Shown here: in pieces, positions 26,871 through 38,300 of the stretch
Position numbering within the stretch: position 1 is the first letter of the stretch
Layout: each line of letters opens with the position of its first letter
Program-made: the position numbers and the translations under genes
DNA from: Chitinophaga sp. S165
GTDB lineage: Bacteria > Bacteroidota > Bacteroidia > Chitinophagales > Chitinophagaceae
Length of the DNA: 64,000 nucleotides
Direction: 5' to 3'
Assembly (NCBI RefSeq): GCF_003182155.1
Contig: NZ_QGTG01000005.1
Coordinates: 62,001-126,000 of the forward strand
The notes under the pieces: model-generated
Seen by the model: the letters and a program-made list of their open reading frames with translations, nothing else
Told to the model about the DNA's origin: nothing
The model's database searches: none

Positions 26871-29222
26871 ATGAATCAATCTGTTCATAACAAACTTGTT
26901 TCCTTTATCTGGAGCGTAGCAGACGACTGTCTTCGTGATGTCTATAACCGTGGTAAATACCGGGATGTAATTTTGCCAATGGTAGTTTTGCGCCGTTTAG
27001 ATGCCCTGTTAGAACCTACTAAGCAAGAGGTGTGGAATGAAATGTCTTTTCAACGCGATGAAGCCGGCTTTACAGAATGGGATGAAGCAGGATTGAGAGA
27101 GGCTTCCGGTTATGTATTTTACAATACGAGTGAATGGACATTACAGCGTTTAAAAGATACTGCAACCAATAGCCAACAATTACTGATCGGCAATTTTGAG
27201 GACTATCTAAATGGGTTTAGTCAGAATGTAAAAGAGATCATTGACAACTTTAAGTTGCGTGCACAGATTCGCCACATGGCTGTTAAGGATGTGCTACTGG
27301 ATGTATTAGAAAAATTTACCTCTCCCTATATCAATCTTACACCGTTTGAGAAACAGGATCCCGAAGGCCGTAAATTACCCGCCCTCTCAAACCTGGGTAT
27401 GGGCTACGTGTTTGAGGAGTTGATTCGGAAGTTTAATGAGGAGAATAATGAAGAGGCAGGGGAACACTTCACGCCGCGGGAGGTAATAGACCTCATGACA
27501 CATCTTGTCTTTGAACCGGTGAAAGATAAACTTCCGCCTGTAATGACAATCTATGACCCGGCTTGTGGTAGCGGAGGTATGCTTACCGAATCGCAGAATT
27601 TTATCAAAGACGACGAAGGTATTATCAGAGCCCGTGGCGATGTACATCTATATGGTAAGGAAATAAACGATGAAACTTACGCCATCTGCAAAAGTGATAT
27701 GATGATCAAAGGTAATGACCCACAGAACATACGTTTGGGCAGTACCCTAAGTACAGACGAATTTGCAGGCACACATTTCAACTTCATGTTAAGTAATCCT
27801 CCTTACGGAAAAAGCTGGGCCAGTGAACAGAAATATATTAAGGATGGAAAAGAAGTGATAGACGGGCGGTTTAAGATAAAACTCACCGACTATTGGGGCG
27901 ATATGGAGGAGGTAGACGCCACACCACGCTCGTCTGATGGACAGTTGCTGTTTCTCATGGAAATGGTCAGCAAAATGAAGCCCATAAGCCAAAGTCCAAT
28001 CGGTAGCCGTATAGCCAGCGTACATAATGGAAGTAGCTTATTTACAGGTGATGCGGGAAGCGGTGAAAGCAATATCCGGCGCTATCTGATTGAAAATGAC
28101 TGGCTGGAAGCTATTATTCAAATGCCTAACAACCTATTTTACAATACAGGAATTACAACTTATGTATGGTTGTTAAGTAATAACAAAACAACCCAGCGTA
28201 AAGGCAAGGTGCAGCTGATAGATGCCAGTCAGCGATATCGCAAACTGCGTAAGAACCTGGGAAATAAAAACTGTGAGTTTGCGCCTGAACACATACGGGA
28301 GATAGTAGATGTGTATGAGCAAATGCTTAGCGTAGAACGTAAAGAAGAGGAAGATCTCGCCAGTCAAGTCTTCGACAATGCAGATCTGGGCTACTATAAA
28401 GTGACGATTGAAAGGCCTAAAAGGCTGAAGGTACAATTCACAGCAGAGAGAGTTGCTTCGTTACGATTCGATAAGAGCCTGCGGGAGCCGATGGAATGGG
28501 CCTATGAACAGTTTGGCGAAGAAGTATATACCCACCTTGCTAAACATGAAAAAGCAATCATTGACTGGTGTGAAAAACAGGAACTGAACCTGAGTGCCAA
28601 ATTGCAGAAGACTTTAGTTAGCCCGGGTATTTGGCAGAAGGGTCTGGACCTGATTGCGACAGCTACCCGGTTAATGGACATTATTGGCAGTGATGAATAC
28701 CGTGATTTTAATGTAGTTAGTGCAAAGGTAGAGCAGGTGTTAAAAGCTGAACAGCTGAAACTGTCCGCCACTGAAAAGAACGCTATTTTAAACGCAGTAA
28801 GCTGGTACAGCGCTGATGCTGAAAAAGTGGTTAAGAGCACACAAAAATTGAACGCAGACAAGTTGAAAGAATTGCTGTCACGGTTGGATTGTCAGAAAGA
28901 GGCACTTCCGCATTATGGCTGGTATCCTACTGGTAAATCGGGAGAATATATACAGTATGAGACAGAAAGTGATCTGAGAGATACAGAGAATGTGCCCTTA
29001 AAAGACAGCATTTACGCTTACTTTCAGAAAGAAGTATTGCCACATGTACCCGAAGCCTGGATAAACCTGGATGCCACCAAAATAGGATACGAGATCAGCT
29101 TTAATAAATACTTTTATCGTCACAAGCCTTTGCGCAGCCTTGAAGAGATTACAGCAGATATACTGGCGCTTGAAAAAGAAAGTGATGGCCTGATACAGGA
29201 AATTCTTAACTTTTCTCTTTGA
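26871..29222 (+). CDS. hsdM: Type I restriction-modification methyltransferase subunit HsdM (long form)
   Basis: HsdM transfers a methyl group from S-adenosylmethionine to N6 of adenine in the sequence chosen by HsdS, and is also part of the restriction complex. An N-terminal helical HsdM_N domain (VHNKLVSFIWSVADDCLRD) leads into the methyltransferase fold, with SAM motif DPACGSGG at 229-236 and catalytic NPPY at 309-312. At 783 residues it is about 250 longer than classical HsdM. The extra C-terminal part (from ~residue 480) is helical with a small domain (HYGWYPTGKSGEYIQYETESDLRDTE), as in a well-known long subfamily. It heads an operon with a broken DUF1016 gene, hsdS and hsdR. Confidence 0.95.
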   Translation: MNQSVHNKLVSFIWSVADDCLRDVYNRGKYRDVILPMVVLRRLDALLEPTKQEVWNEMSFQRDEAGFTEWDEAGLREASGYVFYNTSEWTLQRLKDTATNSQQLLIGNFEDYLNGFSQNVKEIIDNFKLRAQIRHMAVKDVLLDVLEKFTSPYINLTPFEKQDPEGRKLPALSNLGMGYVFEELIRKFNEENNEEAGEHFTPREVIDLMTHLVFEPVKDKLPPVMTIYDPACGSGGMLTESQNFIKDDEGIIRARGDVHLYGKEINDETYAICKSDMMIKGNDPQNIRLGSTLSTDEFAGTHFNFMLSNPPYGKSWASEQKYIKDGKEVIDGRFKIKLTDYWGDMEEVDATPRSSDGQLLFLMEMVSKMKPISQSPIGSRIASVHNGSSLFTGDAGSGESNIRRYLIENDWLEAIIQMPNNLFYNTGITTYVWLLSNNKTTQRKGKVQLIDASQRYRKLRKNLGNKNCEFAPEHIREIVDVYEQMLSVERKEEEDLASQVFDNADLGYYKVTIERPKRLKVQFTAERVASLRFDKSLREPMEWAYEQFGEEVYTHLAKHEKAIIDWCEKQELNLSAKLQKTLVSPGIWQKGLDLIATATRLMDIIGSDEYRDFNVVSAKVEQVLKAEQLKLSATEKNAILNAVSWYSADAEKVVKSTQKLNADKLKELLSRLDCQKEALPHYGWYPTGKSGEYIQYETESDLRDTENVPLKDSIYAYFQKEVLPHVPEAWINLDATKIGYEISFNKYFYRHKPLRSLEEITADILALEKESDGLIQEILNFSL

Positions 29223-29226
29223 CGTT

Positions 29227-29908
29227 ATGGAACTACAAAACAGCCTTTTCAACAATATCGCCCAAATAATCAGCGAGGCCAGGCAAACTGCTTACCGTAG
29301 CAGTAACAGCATTATGCTGCGCATGTATTGGGAAATTGGTCGGCTGATAATAGAAGATGAGCAGAAAGGTCAGGAAAAAGCAGCTTATGGAAAAGCTACT
29401 CTTAAAAACCTGGCCCGGCAATTAAGCGTTGAATTTGGGCGAGGATTTGATGAAAGAAATCTGAACAATATGCGGGCGTACTACCGCTCATTTCCAATTT
29501 GGAACGCAGTGCGTACCGAATTTGGGTAAAGGTTTCGCGTTCGTTGCCCGGCAGCAACATATTGTAACCGATACGGCAGACTTTTGTGTAGACCTGGTAT
29601 TTTACAATTACTACCTGAAATGCTTCGTATTGGTAGATTTAAAAACAGGCAAACTTGGTCATGCTGATATAGGTCAGATGGATATGTATGTACGCATGTA
29701 CAATGATCTTAAAAAGCAAGCAGACGATAACCCTACTATAGGTATTATCCTTTGCACTGAAAAAGACGAAACAATTGTTAAATATTCAGTGCTTGCCGAA
29801 AATGAATATCTCTTTGCGAGTAAGTACAGGTTATATCTACCTAAAGAAGAAGAGTTAATACAGTTAATTGAACAAGATCGTATAAAGTTTGAGTTAGATC
29901 ATGAATAA
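29227..29908 (+). pseudogene. DUF1016/YhcG-type nuclease gene with internal deletion and frameshift
   Basis: The first piece (29227-29529, 100 aa) is the DUF1016 N-terminal domain (YWEIGRLIIEDEQKGQEKAAYGK, FGRGFDERNLNNMRAYYRSFP) and stops at GAA TTT GGG TAA. The second piece, in another frame from about 29522 to 29908, is the C-terminal PD-(D/E)xK nuclease domain (LGKGFAFVARQQHI, DFCVDLVFYNYYLKCFVLVDLK, GHADIGQMDMYVRMY). Intact family members are about 330-380 residues; here roughly 100-150 middle residues are missing, and the join shifts frame. Nuclease residues D, D and the D-x-K pair remain visible. YhcG-type proteins often accompany type I RM operons. The most economical reading is a deletion between similar GAATT-GGG words; a separately translated nuclease fragment starting at TTG 29522 is possible but unlikely. 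Confidence 0.85.
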
Positions 29909-31232
29909 GACAGCGCTGAATACGTATGATGCTTATAAAAATAGCGGAGTAGAATGGTTAGGAGAGATTCCCGAGCATTGGGAAGTTAGCAGGCTTGGAA
30001 ATCTTCTGTTTCCTGTTGCTGTAAGAAATAGAATTGATTTACCATTGCTATCTATTACGAGAGAAAAGGCAATTATATTAAGAGATTTGGATAACGATGA
30101 AGAAAACCACAATTTCATTCCAGATGATTTGTCTAATTACAAGGTATTGCGTAAAGGACAGTTTGGCATGAATAAAATGAAAGCGTGGCAAGGGGCATAT
30201 GGAATTTCAAATTTTGATGGCATTGTAAGCCCGGCTTACTTCATATTCGAATTATCTAAGAAAGTTGAACCTGATTTTTTTCATTGGGCTATTAGAAGTA
30301 GTAAATATGTTGATCTTTTTGGTGCTGCATCGGACGGAGTTAGAATTGGCCAATGGGATTTATCGAAGGACAGAATGAAAGGTATTATATTCTTGCTGCC
30401 TCAAAAAGCTGAACAAACCATTATAGCACGGTTTTTAGACAATAAGGCAGTATCAATAGACAAAGCCATTACGCTTAAAGAAAAGCAGATAGCTTTGCTG
30501 AAGGAACGCCGTCAGGTAATCATTCACCAGGCAGTTACGAAAGGCTTAAATCCAGATGAGCCAATGAAAGATAGCGGTATTGATTGGATCGGGGCGATTC
30601 CGAAAAAATGGCAGATCAAAAGATTAAAATATTTTATTTCAAAATTGGAATCGGGCGTTAGCGTTAATGCTTCAGAATCGGAACGAGCTAGTGAGGGAGA
30701 AATTGGGGTATTAAAAACAAGTGCAGTTTACAATGACTATTTTGATCCAGCTGAAAATAAAAAAGTAGACTTGTCTGATATTAGGAGGGTCAGTTGTCAG
30801 GTAAAAAAGGGTTCAATTATAATTAGCCGAATGAATGCACCAGATTTGGTTGGAGCATCTGGTTATGTTGATCAGTCTTATCCCAATTTGTTTCTTCCTG
30901 ACAGGTTGTGGCAAACAGAATTTACTTCTGTAAAGTTTGAGGCTAAGTGGTTGAGTCAAGTGTTAATATCTTCAAGCTTTAGAGGTTTAATAAGTTCATT
31001 GTCGAATGGGTCGAGTCCAAGTATGAAAAATATTTCTAAAGGCGATTTTCTTAATTTAGCTATACCATGCCCTCCATTCAAAGAGCAGCTACAGATCATT
31101 TCATATATTGAATCCAATAGCCAGAGAATTAGTCAGGCGTTGACTATAAAAAATATTGAAATCGAAAAACTAAAAGAATACAAAGCAAGCCTCATCAACA
31201 GTGCGGTAACCGGCAAAATCAAAGTCACCTGA
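29901..31232 (+). CDS. hsdS: Type I restriction-modification specificity subunit HsdS
   Basis: HsdS recognises the bipartite target and bridges two HsdM subunits. The 443-residue protein has two target-recognition halves. The first opens YKNSGVEWLGEIPEHWEVSRLGNLL; the second opens MKDSGIDWIGAIPKKWQIKRLKYF near residue 225. Each half ends in a helical conserved region (IIARFLDNKAVSIDKAITLKEKQIALLKERR and IISYIESNSQRISQ). This is the standard Methylase_S layout. The coding sequence overlaps the end of the broken DUF1016 gene by 8 nt. The target sequence cannot be read from the protein by eye. Confidence 0.94.
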   Translation: MNKTALNTYDAYKNSGVEWLGEIPEHWEVSRLGNLLFPVAVRNRIDLPLLSITREKAIILRDLDNDEENHNFIPDDLSNYKVLRKGQFGMNKMKAWQGAYGISNFDGIVSPAYFIFELSKKVEPDFFHWAIRSSKYVDLFGAASDGVRIGQWDLSKDRMKGIIFLLPQKAEQTIIARFLDNKAVSIDKAITLKEKQIALLKERRQVIIHQAVTKGLNPDEPMKDSGIDWIGAIPKKWQIKRLKYFISKLESGVSVNASESERASEGEIGVLKTSAVYNDYFDPAENKKVDLSDIRRVSCQVKKGSIIISRMNAPDLVGASGYVDQSYPNLFLPDRLWQTEFTSVKFEAKWLSQVLISSSFRGLISSLSNGSSPSMKNISKGDFLNLAIPCPPFKEQLQIISYIESNSQRISQALTIKNIEIEKLKEYKASLINSAVTGKIKVT

Positions 31233-31274
31233 ATGAACTGAAATAAACATATAACCACCCCTAATCTATACCAC

Positions 31275-34200
31275 ATGCCCAGTCAAACTAATGAATTAGC
31301 CCTTGAAGAAGCAATTGAGAAACGCCTAACCGGCACAGTTTCAGGAAAAAGTAACCCTAATGAAGTCGCTGAAGATGCTGCTCATTATCGCAGCGGCCAT
31401 GGCTTCTATGTCGGTTATCCCCATGAATTTGATGCCCGCTATGCGGTAGATAAGGCAAGGCTGTGGGATTTTCTCCAAAACACACAACAGGAGGAATTAG
31501 CCAAACTGCAAAAGCAGGGCGACTGGCAATTAAAGATATTGGAGCGGATTGACAGGATAATAAAAAAATACGGTGTCCTCCGTCTCTTACGTAAGGGCTT
31601 AGACGTAGATGATGCACATTTTACACTTTTTTATGTAGCGCCCCTGGCAAGTAGCAGCCAAAGTCTCAAGGATAATTTTGAACAGAACGAATTCAGTGTT
31701 ACCCGGCAATTGCGCTATTCACTGGCGAATACTTCTGAGGAAATTGATATGGTGCTGTTTGTAAATGGGCTTCCATTAATTACACTGGAACTAAAAAATC
31801 ACTGGACTGGTCAAACGGCTAAAGCGCAGGGACAACAGCAATATCGTTATAAACGGGATAACACCCAACCTTTATTACAGTTCGGACGTTGTATCGTACA
31901 CCTCACAGCAGATACTGATGAAGTATATATGACTACCCGGTTGGCCGGAGCAGATACTTTTTTCCTGCCTTTTAACATAGGGCACAACTATGGTAAAGGG
32001 AACCCGCCAAACCCATTTGGGCACCGGACTGCTTATTTATGGGAAGAAGTGCTTTCCCGATATAGCCTGGCAAACATTATACAGCATTTTGTGCGAATGG
32101 ACGGTAAGGACAGCGATCCACTCACCAAAAAGAATCTCTATTTCCCGCGCTATCACCAATTAGATGTGGTTCGAAAATTAGTACAACATGCCACGGTAAA
32201 CGGCGTTGGGCAAAAATATCTGATCCAGCATTCAGCAGGTTCCGGTAAGAGTAATTCAATCACCTGGGCAGCCTACCAGTTAATTGAAACCTATCCTGCC
32301 AATCCGAGCACTCCGGGGGGAAAAGGTATCGGTCAACCTTTGTTTGATTCTGTTATCGTGGTTACAGACCGCCGCCTGCTTGATAAGCAACTGAGGGAAA
32401 ATATTCGTGAGTTTTCTGAAGTGAAAAATATCGTAGCCCCGGCATATTCTTCTAAAGAACTAAAAGAAAATCTGGAAAACGGTAAGCGGATAATTATTAC
32501 TACTATACAGAAGTTCCCGCACATTATAGACGGCATTGCCGATTTGAGTGACAGGAATTTTGCCGTAATTATTGACGAAGCTCATAGTTCACAAAGTGGT
32601 CTGGCTGCGGATAATATGAATCGGGTAATGGGTAATACGGCGGCTGATGATGAGGATGATGAACAGGAAGATGCGCAGGACAAAGTGCTAAAGGCAATGA
32701 ACAGCCGTAAAATGAGAGGCAATGCATCTTATTTTGCTTTTACTGCTACGCCTAAGAATGCTACTCTCGAAAAGTTTGGCACCTTGCAGGAAGACGGAAA
32801 GTTTAAGCCGTTTCATCTTTATTCCATGAAACAGGCTATTGAAGAGGGCTTTATCCTTGATGTGCTGGCTAACTATACAACTTACAGAAGCTATTACGAG
32901 ATAGAAAAATCAATAGAAGATAACCCTCTTTTTGAAACTGCTAAAGCACAGAAAAAGCTAAAGGCATTTGTGGAGCGAAATCCTCATACCATCGCTACTA
33001 AAGCGGAAATAATGCTGGATCACTTCATCACCAAGGTAGTTACCCCCAAGAAACTGAAGGCAAAGGCTAAAGCGATGGTGGTAACACAAAGTATAGAAAG
33101 TGCTATCCGTTATTATTTTGCCTTGCAACAACTATTAGAGCAAAAGGGAAATCCATTTAGTATTGCTGTTGCATTCTCCGGAAAAAAGACAATAAGTGGC
33201 ATTGAGTACACAGAGGAAAATATTAATCATTTTCCTAAAGATTTAGATACAGCAAAACCTACGGATCCCGGGTATATTTCTGATACCATTGCTCGTTATT
33301 TCGACATGGATAAATACCGTATACTGGTAGTAGCCAACAAATACCTGACAGGTTTCGATCAGCCGAAATTAAGTACCATGTATGTTGACAAGAAGTTACA
33401 GGATGTACTGGCTGTACAGGCGCTATCCAGGTTAAACCGGGCAGCAGATAAACTCGGCAAAAAGACTGAGGACTTGTTCGTGTTAGATTTTTTTAATTCT
33501 GCAGAAGATATTAAAGCATCCTTCGATCCTTTTTATACCGCTACTTCTCTAAGCAAGGCTACGGATGTTAATGTATTGCACGAATTGAAAGCATACCTGG
33601 ATGATGTCGGCATATATGAATGGAAAGAAGTGGAAAGTTTTACAACACAATATTTTGACAAAGCCAATGCGGATACCGTATTAAGTCCTATCATTCAGTT
33701 GGGTGAAGAACGGTTTAATCATCAGCTGGGACTGGAAGAAAGCGCTAAAGCAGACTTTAAGATCAAGGCTAAACAGTTCGTGAAGATCTATGGTCAAATG
33801 GCCGCTATCATTCCTTTTGAAGTTCGCAAATGGGAACTCTTATTCTGGTATCTGAAATTTCTGATACCTAAATTGATTATAGTTGATGCAACTGCAGATG
33901 CCTTAGATGAATTATTAAATGCCGTGGACCTGTCAACCTACGGCCTGGAAAGGGTACAACTAAATGTATCTATTGGACTTGATCAGAGCGAAACTGAACT
34001 TGAACCTCAAAACCCCAATCCCAGAAGTGCACACAATACAGGAGGAGAAGAAGATCCCTTAGATGTAATTATTCACAGCTTTAACGAGCGGCATTTTCAT
34101 GGATGGGAAGCTACACCCGAGGAACAACGGGTGAAATTCGTAACCCTTGCTCAAAAGCTGAAGGACCACCCTGATTTTCAGACTAAGGTGGTAAATAACC

Positions 34201-34382
34201 CGGATCTACAAACGCAGGAGCTGGCTTTCAGGAAGCTTCTAGAGGAGGTAATTGCAGCGCAGCGAAAGAAAGAATTAGATTTATACCGCTTGTATTCAAA
34301 GGATGAAGCTTTTAAGCAGGCATTTATAGATACTATGCGGCGTCTATCTATGAATAACGGTGGCAACTGGCTGGGGAAGTAA
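31275..34382 (+). CDS. hsdR: Type I restriction endonuclease subunit HsdR
   Basis: HsdR translocates DNA with ATP and cuts distant unmethylated DNA. The 1035-residue protein opens with a PD-(D/E)xK nuclease domain (Asp158 in IDMVLF, E172-L-K174 in LELKNHW). Two helicase domains follow: Walker A AGSGKS at 321-326, DEAH at 434-437, SFYAFTATP-like motif III region (YFAFTATPKN) and VANKYLTGFDQP / LSRLNRA in domain 2. A helical C-terminal region that contacts the methylase core completes it. All catalytic motifs seem intact, so the RM system could be fully active. It starts 42 nt after hsdS. Confidence 0.96.
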   Translation: MPSQTNELALEEAIEKRLTGTVSGKSNPNEVAEDAAHYRSGHGFYVGYPHEFDARYAVDKARLWDFLQNTQQEELAKLQKQGDWQLKILERIDRIIKKYGVLRLLRKGLDVDDAHFTLFYVAPLASSSQSLKDNFEQNEFSVTRQLRYSLANTSEEIDMVLFVNGLPLITLELKNHWTGQTAKAQGQQQYRYKRDNTQPLLQFGRCIVHLTADTDEVYMTTRLAGADTFFLPFNIGHNYGKGNPPNPFGHRTAYLWEEVLSRYSLANIIQHFVRMDGKDSDPLTKKNLYFPRYHQLDVVRKLVQHATVNGVGQKYLIQHSAGSGKSNSITWAAYQLIETYPANPSTPGGKGIGQPLFDSVIVVTDRRLLDKQLRENIREFSEVKNIVAPAYSSKELKENLENGKRIIITTIQKFPHIIDGIADLSDRNFAVIIDEAHSSQSGLAADNMNRVMGNTAADDEDDEQEDAQDKVLKAMNSRKMRGNASYFAFTATPKNATLEKFGTLQEDGKFKPFHLYSMKQAIEEGFILDVLANYTTYRSYYEIEKSIEDNPLFETAKAQKKLKAFVERNPHTIATKAEIMLDHFITKVVTPKKLKAKAKAMVVTQSIESAIRYYFALQQLLEQKGNPFSIAVAFSGKKTISGIEYTEENINHFPKDLDTAKPTDPGYISDTIARYFDMDKYRILVVANKYLTGFDQPKLSTMYVDKKLQDVLAVQALSRLNRAADKLGKKTEDLFVLDFFNSAEDIKASFDPFYTATSLSKATDVNVLHELKAYLDDVGIYEWKEVESFTTQYFDKANADTVLSPIIQLGEERFNHQLGLEESAKADFKIKAKQFVKIYGQMAAIIPFEVRKWELLFWYLKFLIPKLIIVDATADALDELLNAVDLSTYGLERVQLNVSIGLDQSETELEPQNPNPRSAHNTGGEEDPLDVIIHSFNERHFHGWEATPEEQRVKFVTLAQKLKDHPDFQTKVVNNPDLQTQELAFRKLLEEVIAAQRKKELDLYRLYSKDEAFKQAFIDTMRRLSMNNGGNWLGK

Positions 34383-34465
34383 TTCAACTTCCCAAAGTCC
34401 AACATTTGAGAATCGCTTTTGGTAAGATAATCAAGAACTGATAAGGTCTATTTAAATGAAATACA

Positions 34466-35362
34466 ATGAGCAGAGGTATTACTATCACTAATTACCTGGT
34501 AAACGGAAACCCCGAAGGTATTAGCATGTCGTATGTTTCTAATTGGACGGGACAGGCAATCAAGATCCCCCGTAATGCTTTCCTGGATACAAAGAACTTT
34601 CCGGAACTTAACAGGCCAGGAGTATATTATCTTATCGGCTCGAAAGATGATAATCCTGATGAAAAGCTGATTTATGTGGGAGAAGCAAACCATCTGTTTG
34701 ATAGGATCACTACACATTTGCGTGATGAGACGAAGGCATTCTTTGAGCTCATTATTGTATTTAGCTCCAAAGATGATAATATGACGGTATCGCATACGAA
34801 ATACCTGGAGACAAAAATTCTTTCTGAGATCTTTGAGAAATCTGGTTTTACCCTTATTAACCGGAAAGATGGCAATAGGATTAGCCTGCCTGCAATGGTG
34901 AGGGATGAGATGGATACCTATATGGACAATATGAAAATATTATTGCCGACTATGGGGTTGGATCTGTTTAAGCCGGTCTTGAAAGAAGAGAAGCAGTCCT
35001 TTATGCCTAAGGCTGAAAACCTGATCCTAGAAGTAGGAGAAATAAAGGCTCAAGCTAAATTGATATCCAATGGTATGCTGGTGCTTCAGGGGAGTGCAAT
35101 GAAACCTGTTGCCACTCCTGCATTAGCGCCTACTTATTTGAAAATAAGAAATGACCTCATTGAAAAGGGATATGTTAGACAAACCGATAAAGGAATGTTG
35201 TTTTTACAGGACTATGAATTCACAAGTCCTTCCCAGGCCGGTGCTGTTATTCTGGGATACTCTGTAAATGGCAGGGTATTCTGGAAAAATAGTATTGGAA
35301 AAACTTTAAAAGATCTTGAAGAGGAGAAAATAAGCTTAAGTATAGGGAAAGGACTAAATTAG
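34466..35362 (+). CDS. GIY-YIG nuclease family protein with C-terminal DUF4357-like domain
   Basis: The 298-residue protein has a GIY-YIG-like core near its N-terminus: GVYYLIG at 52-58, YVGEA at 70-74 and FDRITTHL with R80, then KYLETKIL supplying a candidate catalytic Glu. Its C-terminus (AGAVILGYSVNGRVFWKNSIGKTLKDLE) resembles DUF4357, a small domain found fused to GIY-YIG and RM proteins. The family cuts DNA, but the role of these stand-alone fusions is not known. It lies 83 nt after hsdR and 21 nt before the helicase gene on the same strand. A joint role in defence is an inference from context. Confidence 0.82.
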   Translation: MSRGITITNYLVNGNPEGISMSYVSNWTGQAIKIPRNAFLDTKNFPELNRPGVYYLIGSKDDNPDEKLIYVGEANHLFDRITTHLRDETKAFFELIIVFSSKDDNMTVSHTKYLETKILSEIFEKSGFTLINRKDGNRISLPAMVRDEMDTYMDNMKILLPTMGLDLFKPVLKEEKQSFMPKAENLILEVGEIKAQAKLISNGMLVLQGSAMKPVATPALAPTYLKIRNDLIEKGYVRQTDKGMLFLQDYEFTSPSQAGAVILGYSVNGRVFWKNSIGKTLKDLEEEKISLSIGKGLN

Positions 35363-35383
35363 TTTACACCATAATCAGATCCT

Positions 35384-38300
35384 ATGCTCCATAGTGAGGA
35401 TAAAAACCTATTAAAATATTGGCGTAATACACTGGCCGATGCATCTCGTGTAGAAATACAGGTGGACAAATTGATTCATCAGTACCAGGTGTCTATGGAC
35501 TATGCGCGTGGAACGATAGATGAAAAGCACGTTCTTCTGTTGATAGAAGCTGAAGAAAAGCGGGTAAACGAAATGAAAGGGAGATCTGATCGAAAAGATC
35601 AGGATTGGGAACAGATAAATGACGTAAGCATTCTTATTGCTCCTTTCAGCATTAGTCCGGACCCGGAATACACCAAATACTCCGGTGAAACAGGCATATT
35701 TTATCCATTCTGGATAAGGGCTGTTTTAAAAAGGGCCGGAAATATTATTCCTTATGAAGACAACTTTCCCTACATCCCCCGTATCCATCTCGAGCCGCAG
35801 GTAAACGATGCAGTAAACTTTATCTTTTCTGACGTTGATAAGGTGGATGCTGCTTTTGCGAAACCTTTCGCAGGTGAAAATAATTGGGTTGCCTATTGGA
35901 AATATATTCAGCATTGTTTTAAAAATATTACAGGCGCAGATCTATTTGAATATACAAGCGAAGGCCATACAACTAAGTATACCAATACGGTGGTGATAAG
36001 CGATAATTTAACAGGTGCGGCAGATGCAATTATAGGTTTATATGACTACCTGAACAATGAAAAAGAAACGCTACCATTATTAAAGGAATTTATTTCAAAA
36101 GGGTATACTCCTCTTCGTCCCTTGCTAACAAACGAAGATCTTGAACAGCAGTCGTCTACTCATCTGGGACAAATGGCGTATGAATATCCTTTGTCTATCT
36201 CACAACGGAAAAGTCTGTATCATTTTTTAGGACTGAAAAGAGGAGAGTTGCTGGCAGTGAATGGCCCTCCGGGAACTGGTAAAACTACTTTGCTGCAAAG
36301 TGTGGTGGCAAACGAAGTTGTACAAAGCGCCATCAATGGTGGAAATCCACCGGTGATATTAGCCTGTTCTACAAATAATCAGGCGGTTACTAATATTATA
36401 GATAGCTTTTCTAGTGTGAAGCAAAAGCCTGGGTTATTATATCAACGCTGGCTTCCCGATGTAAAGGGATTTGGTTTGTACCTGCCTTCGCAAGCAAAGG
36501 CAGTTGCAAAGGATATTCCTTACATTAAACGAACAGGGGGAATTCTTAGCGGAGCTCACACAGAAAAAGAAAACAGCAATTATCTAGCTACTGCTGAAAT
36601 GCAATTTCTAGCGAATTTTGAAGCATATTCAGGAGTAAAAGATCTAAGCATTTCAGCAATCGCCGACCAAATACGCTCTCACCTCATAGAAAAGCAGGCA
36701 GCACTTCAGGAGGGAATAAGATTATGGAAGCAATATAAGCGAATACATGGGCTGCTGCAAGAGCTATCACCTGGTGCTGAAACAGACTTATTTAAAAATC
36801 AACATCTGGAAGAAAACAAGCTGGACCAGATGGAAGCTGCTATTAAATTGTTGGAGAGCCGGGTAAGTGACTATCTGGAAACTGAATCGTTTTGGATAAA
36901 ACTATTTTCCTTTTTCCGCTTCATAAAGGAAAAAAGAGCCGTTCGGTTAAAGCAAATTTTTCGTGATTCTCCTATCGAGTACACTTCAATAGACTTCTAT
37001 CGGATTCCGGCTATCAGTCATTTTTTTGATGAAAAGCTCAAACTAATCAATCAAATCCGAATGTATAGCCAAGCCTGGAACGCTTGGAAGCAAAAAAATA
37101 ATATCGAATCTAATCCTCCGATTGATGATACTGAGTTTAAAGCTGCTGATCGCAATAAGCAATCCTTTTTTTATGATGAGCTGGAAATGGGTTTGAAATA
37201 TGATCTTTTCTATCTGGCTACTCATTATTGGGAAGGTCGTTGGCTTTTAGCAACGGAGGAACTTGTACGGGAAGATCGTACCCGTAAGAATGGCCGGGTA
37301 GATGCGCAGCAGCGTTGGCAACGATTCGCTATGTTAACACCATGTTTTGTATCTACTTTTTACATGGCTCCTAAGTTTTTCACTTATTCAAAGCTGAATA
37401 AGATAAGCATTGCAAAAAGTGTATGGGAAACTCCACCACTACTGGATTTTATTGATTTACTCATCGTAGATGAAGCTGGACAGGTATCACCGGAAGTAGG
37501 TGCAGCAACTTTTGCATTGGCTAAGAAGGCTATAATAGTAGGAGATACATTGCAGATAGAACCTGTTTGGAATGTTCCTTTAAAGGTAGACTATGCCAAC
37601 CTTATTCGCTATAAGGTTGCTAACAGTATAGAAAACACGAATATTGTGGACGATCTTGATACTAAGGGATTTTTGAGCAGTTCAGGCAGTATTATGAAAA
37701 TGGCTCAAAAAGCGTCTGCTTATCATGCATATCCTACCATGGAACGGGGTATGATGCTGACAGAGCATCGCAGATGTTTCGATGAAATTATCGGTTACTG
37801 TAACAAGCTGGCTTATAATGGGCTTTTGGAGCCTAAAAAAGGCCCTGCCAGAAATACACTATTTCCTCCCATGCAGTTTATCGATAGTAAAAGTAATTCT
37901 ACTACAAACGGCAAAAGCAGGTCTAATACCGAAGAGGCGATATGCATTGCGCAATGGATACTTACCCATCAACAGCAACTGATCAGGCATTATCAATGGA
38001 TAGAAGATGATGCGGCAGGTAAAGAAAAAAGAACTCCCCGGCAACTGCACTTAGCTGATATAATAGGAATTGTTACACCTTTTACCGGGCAGAAATATGA
38101 ACTAATGAAAGCATGTAAAAGTAAAGGTATTCCTGTGGCGGGGCTAACCATAGGTACTGTACATGCCCTGCAAGGTGCTGAACGACCTATAGTGTTATTT
38201 TCCGCAACCTATGGCTTAAACGACGTGGATAAAGGTTATTTTTTTGATAGAGGAGTAAATATGCTGAATGTAGCAGTTTCACGTGCAAAAGATGCTTTTA

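Noticed and set aside
29522..29908. Second half of the DUF1016 gene as an independent nuclease gene
   Set aside because: The only start is TTG inside the deletion join, with no ribosome binding site; a disrupted gene explains both halves better.
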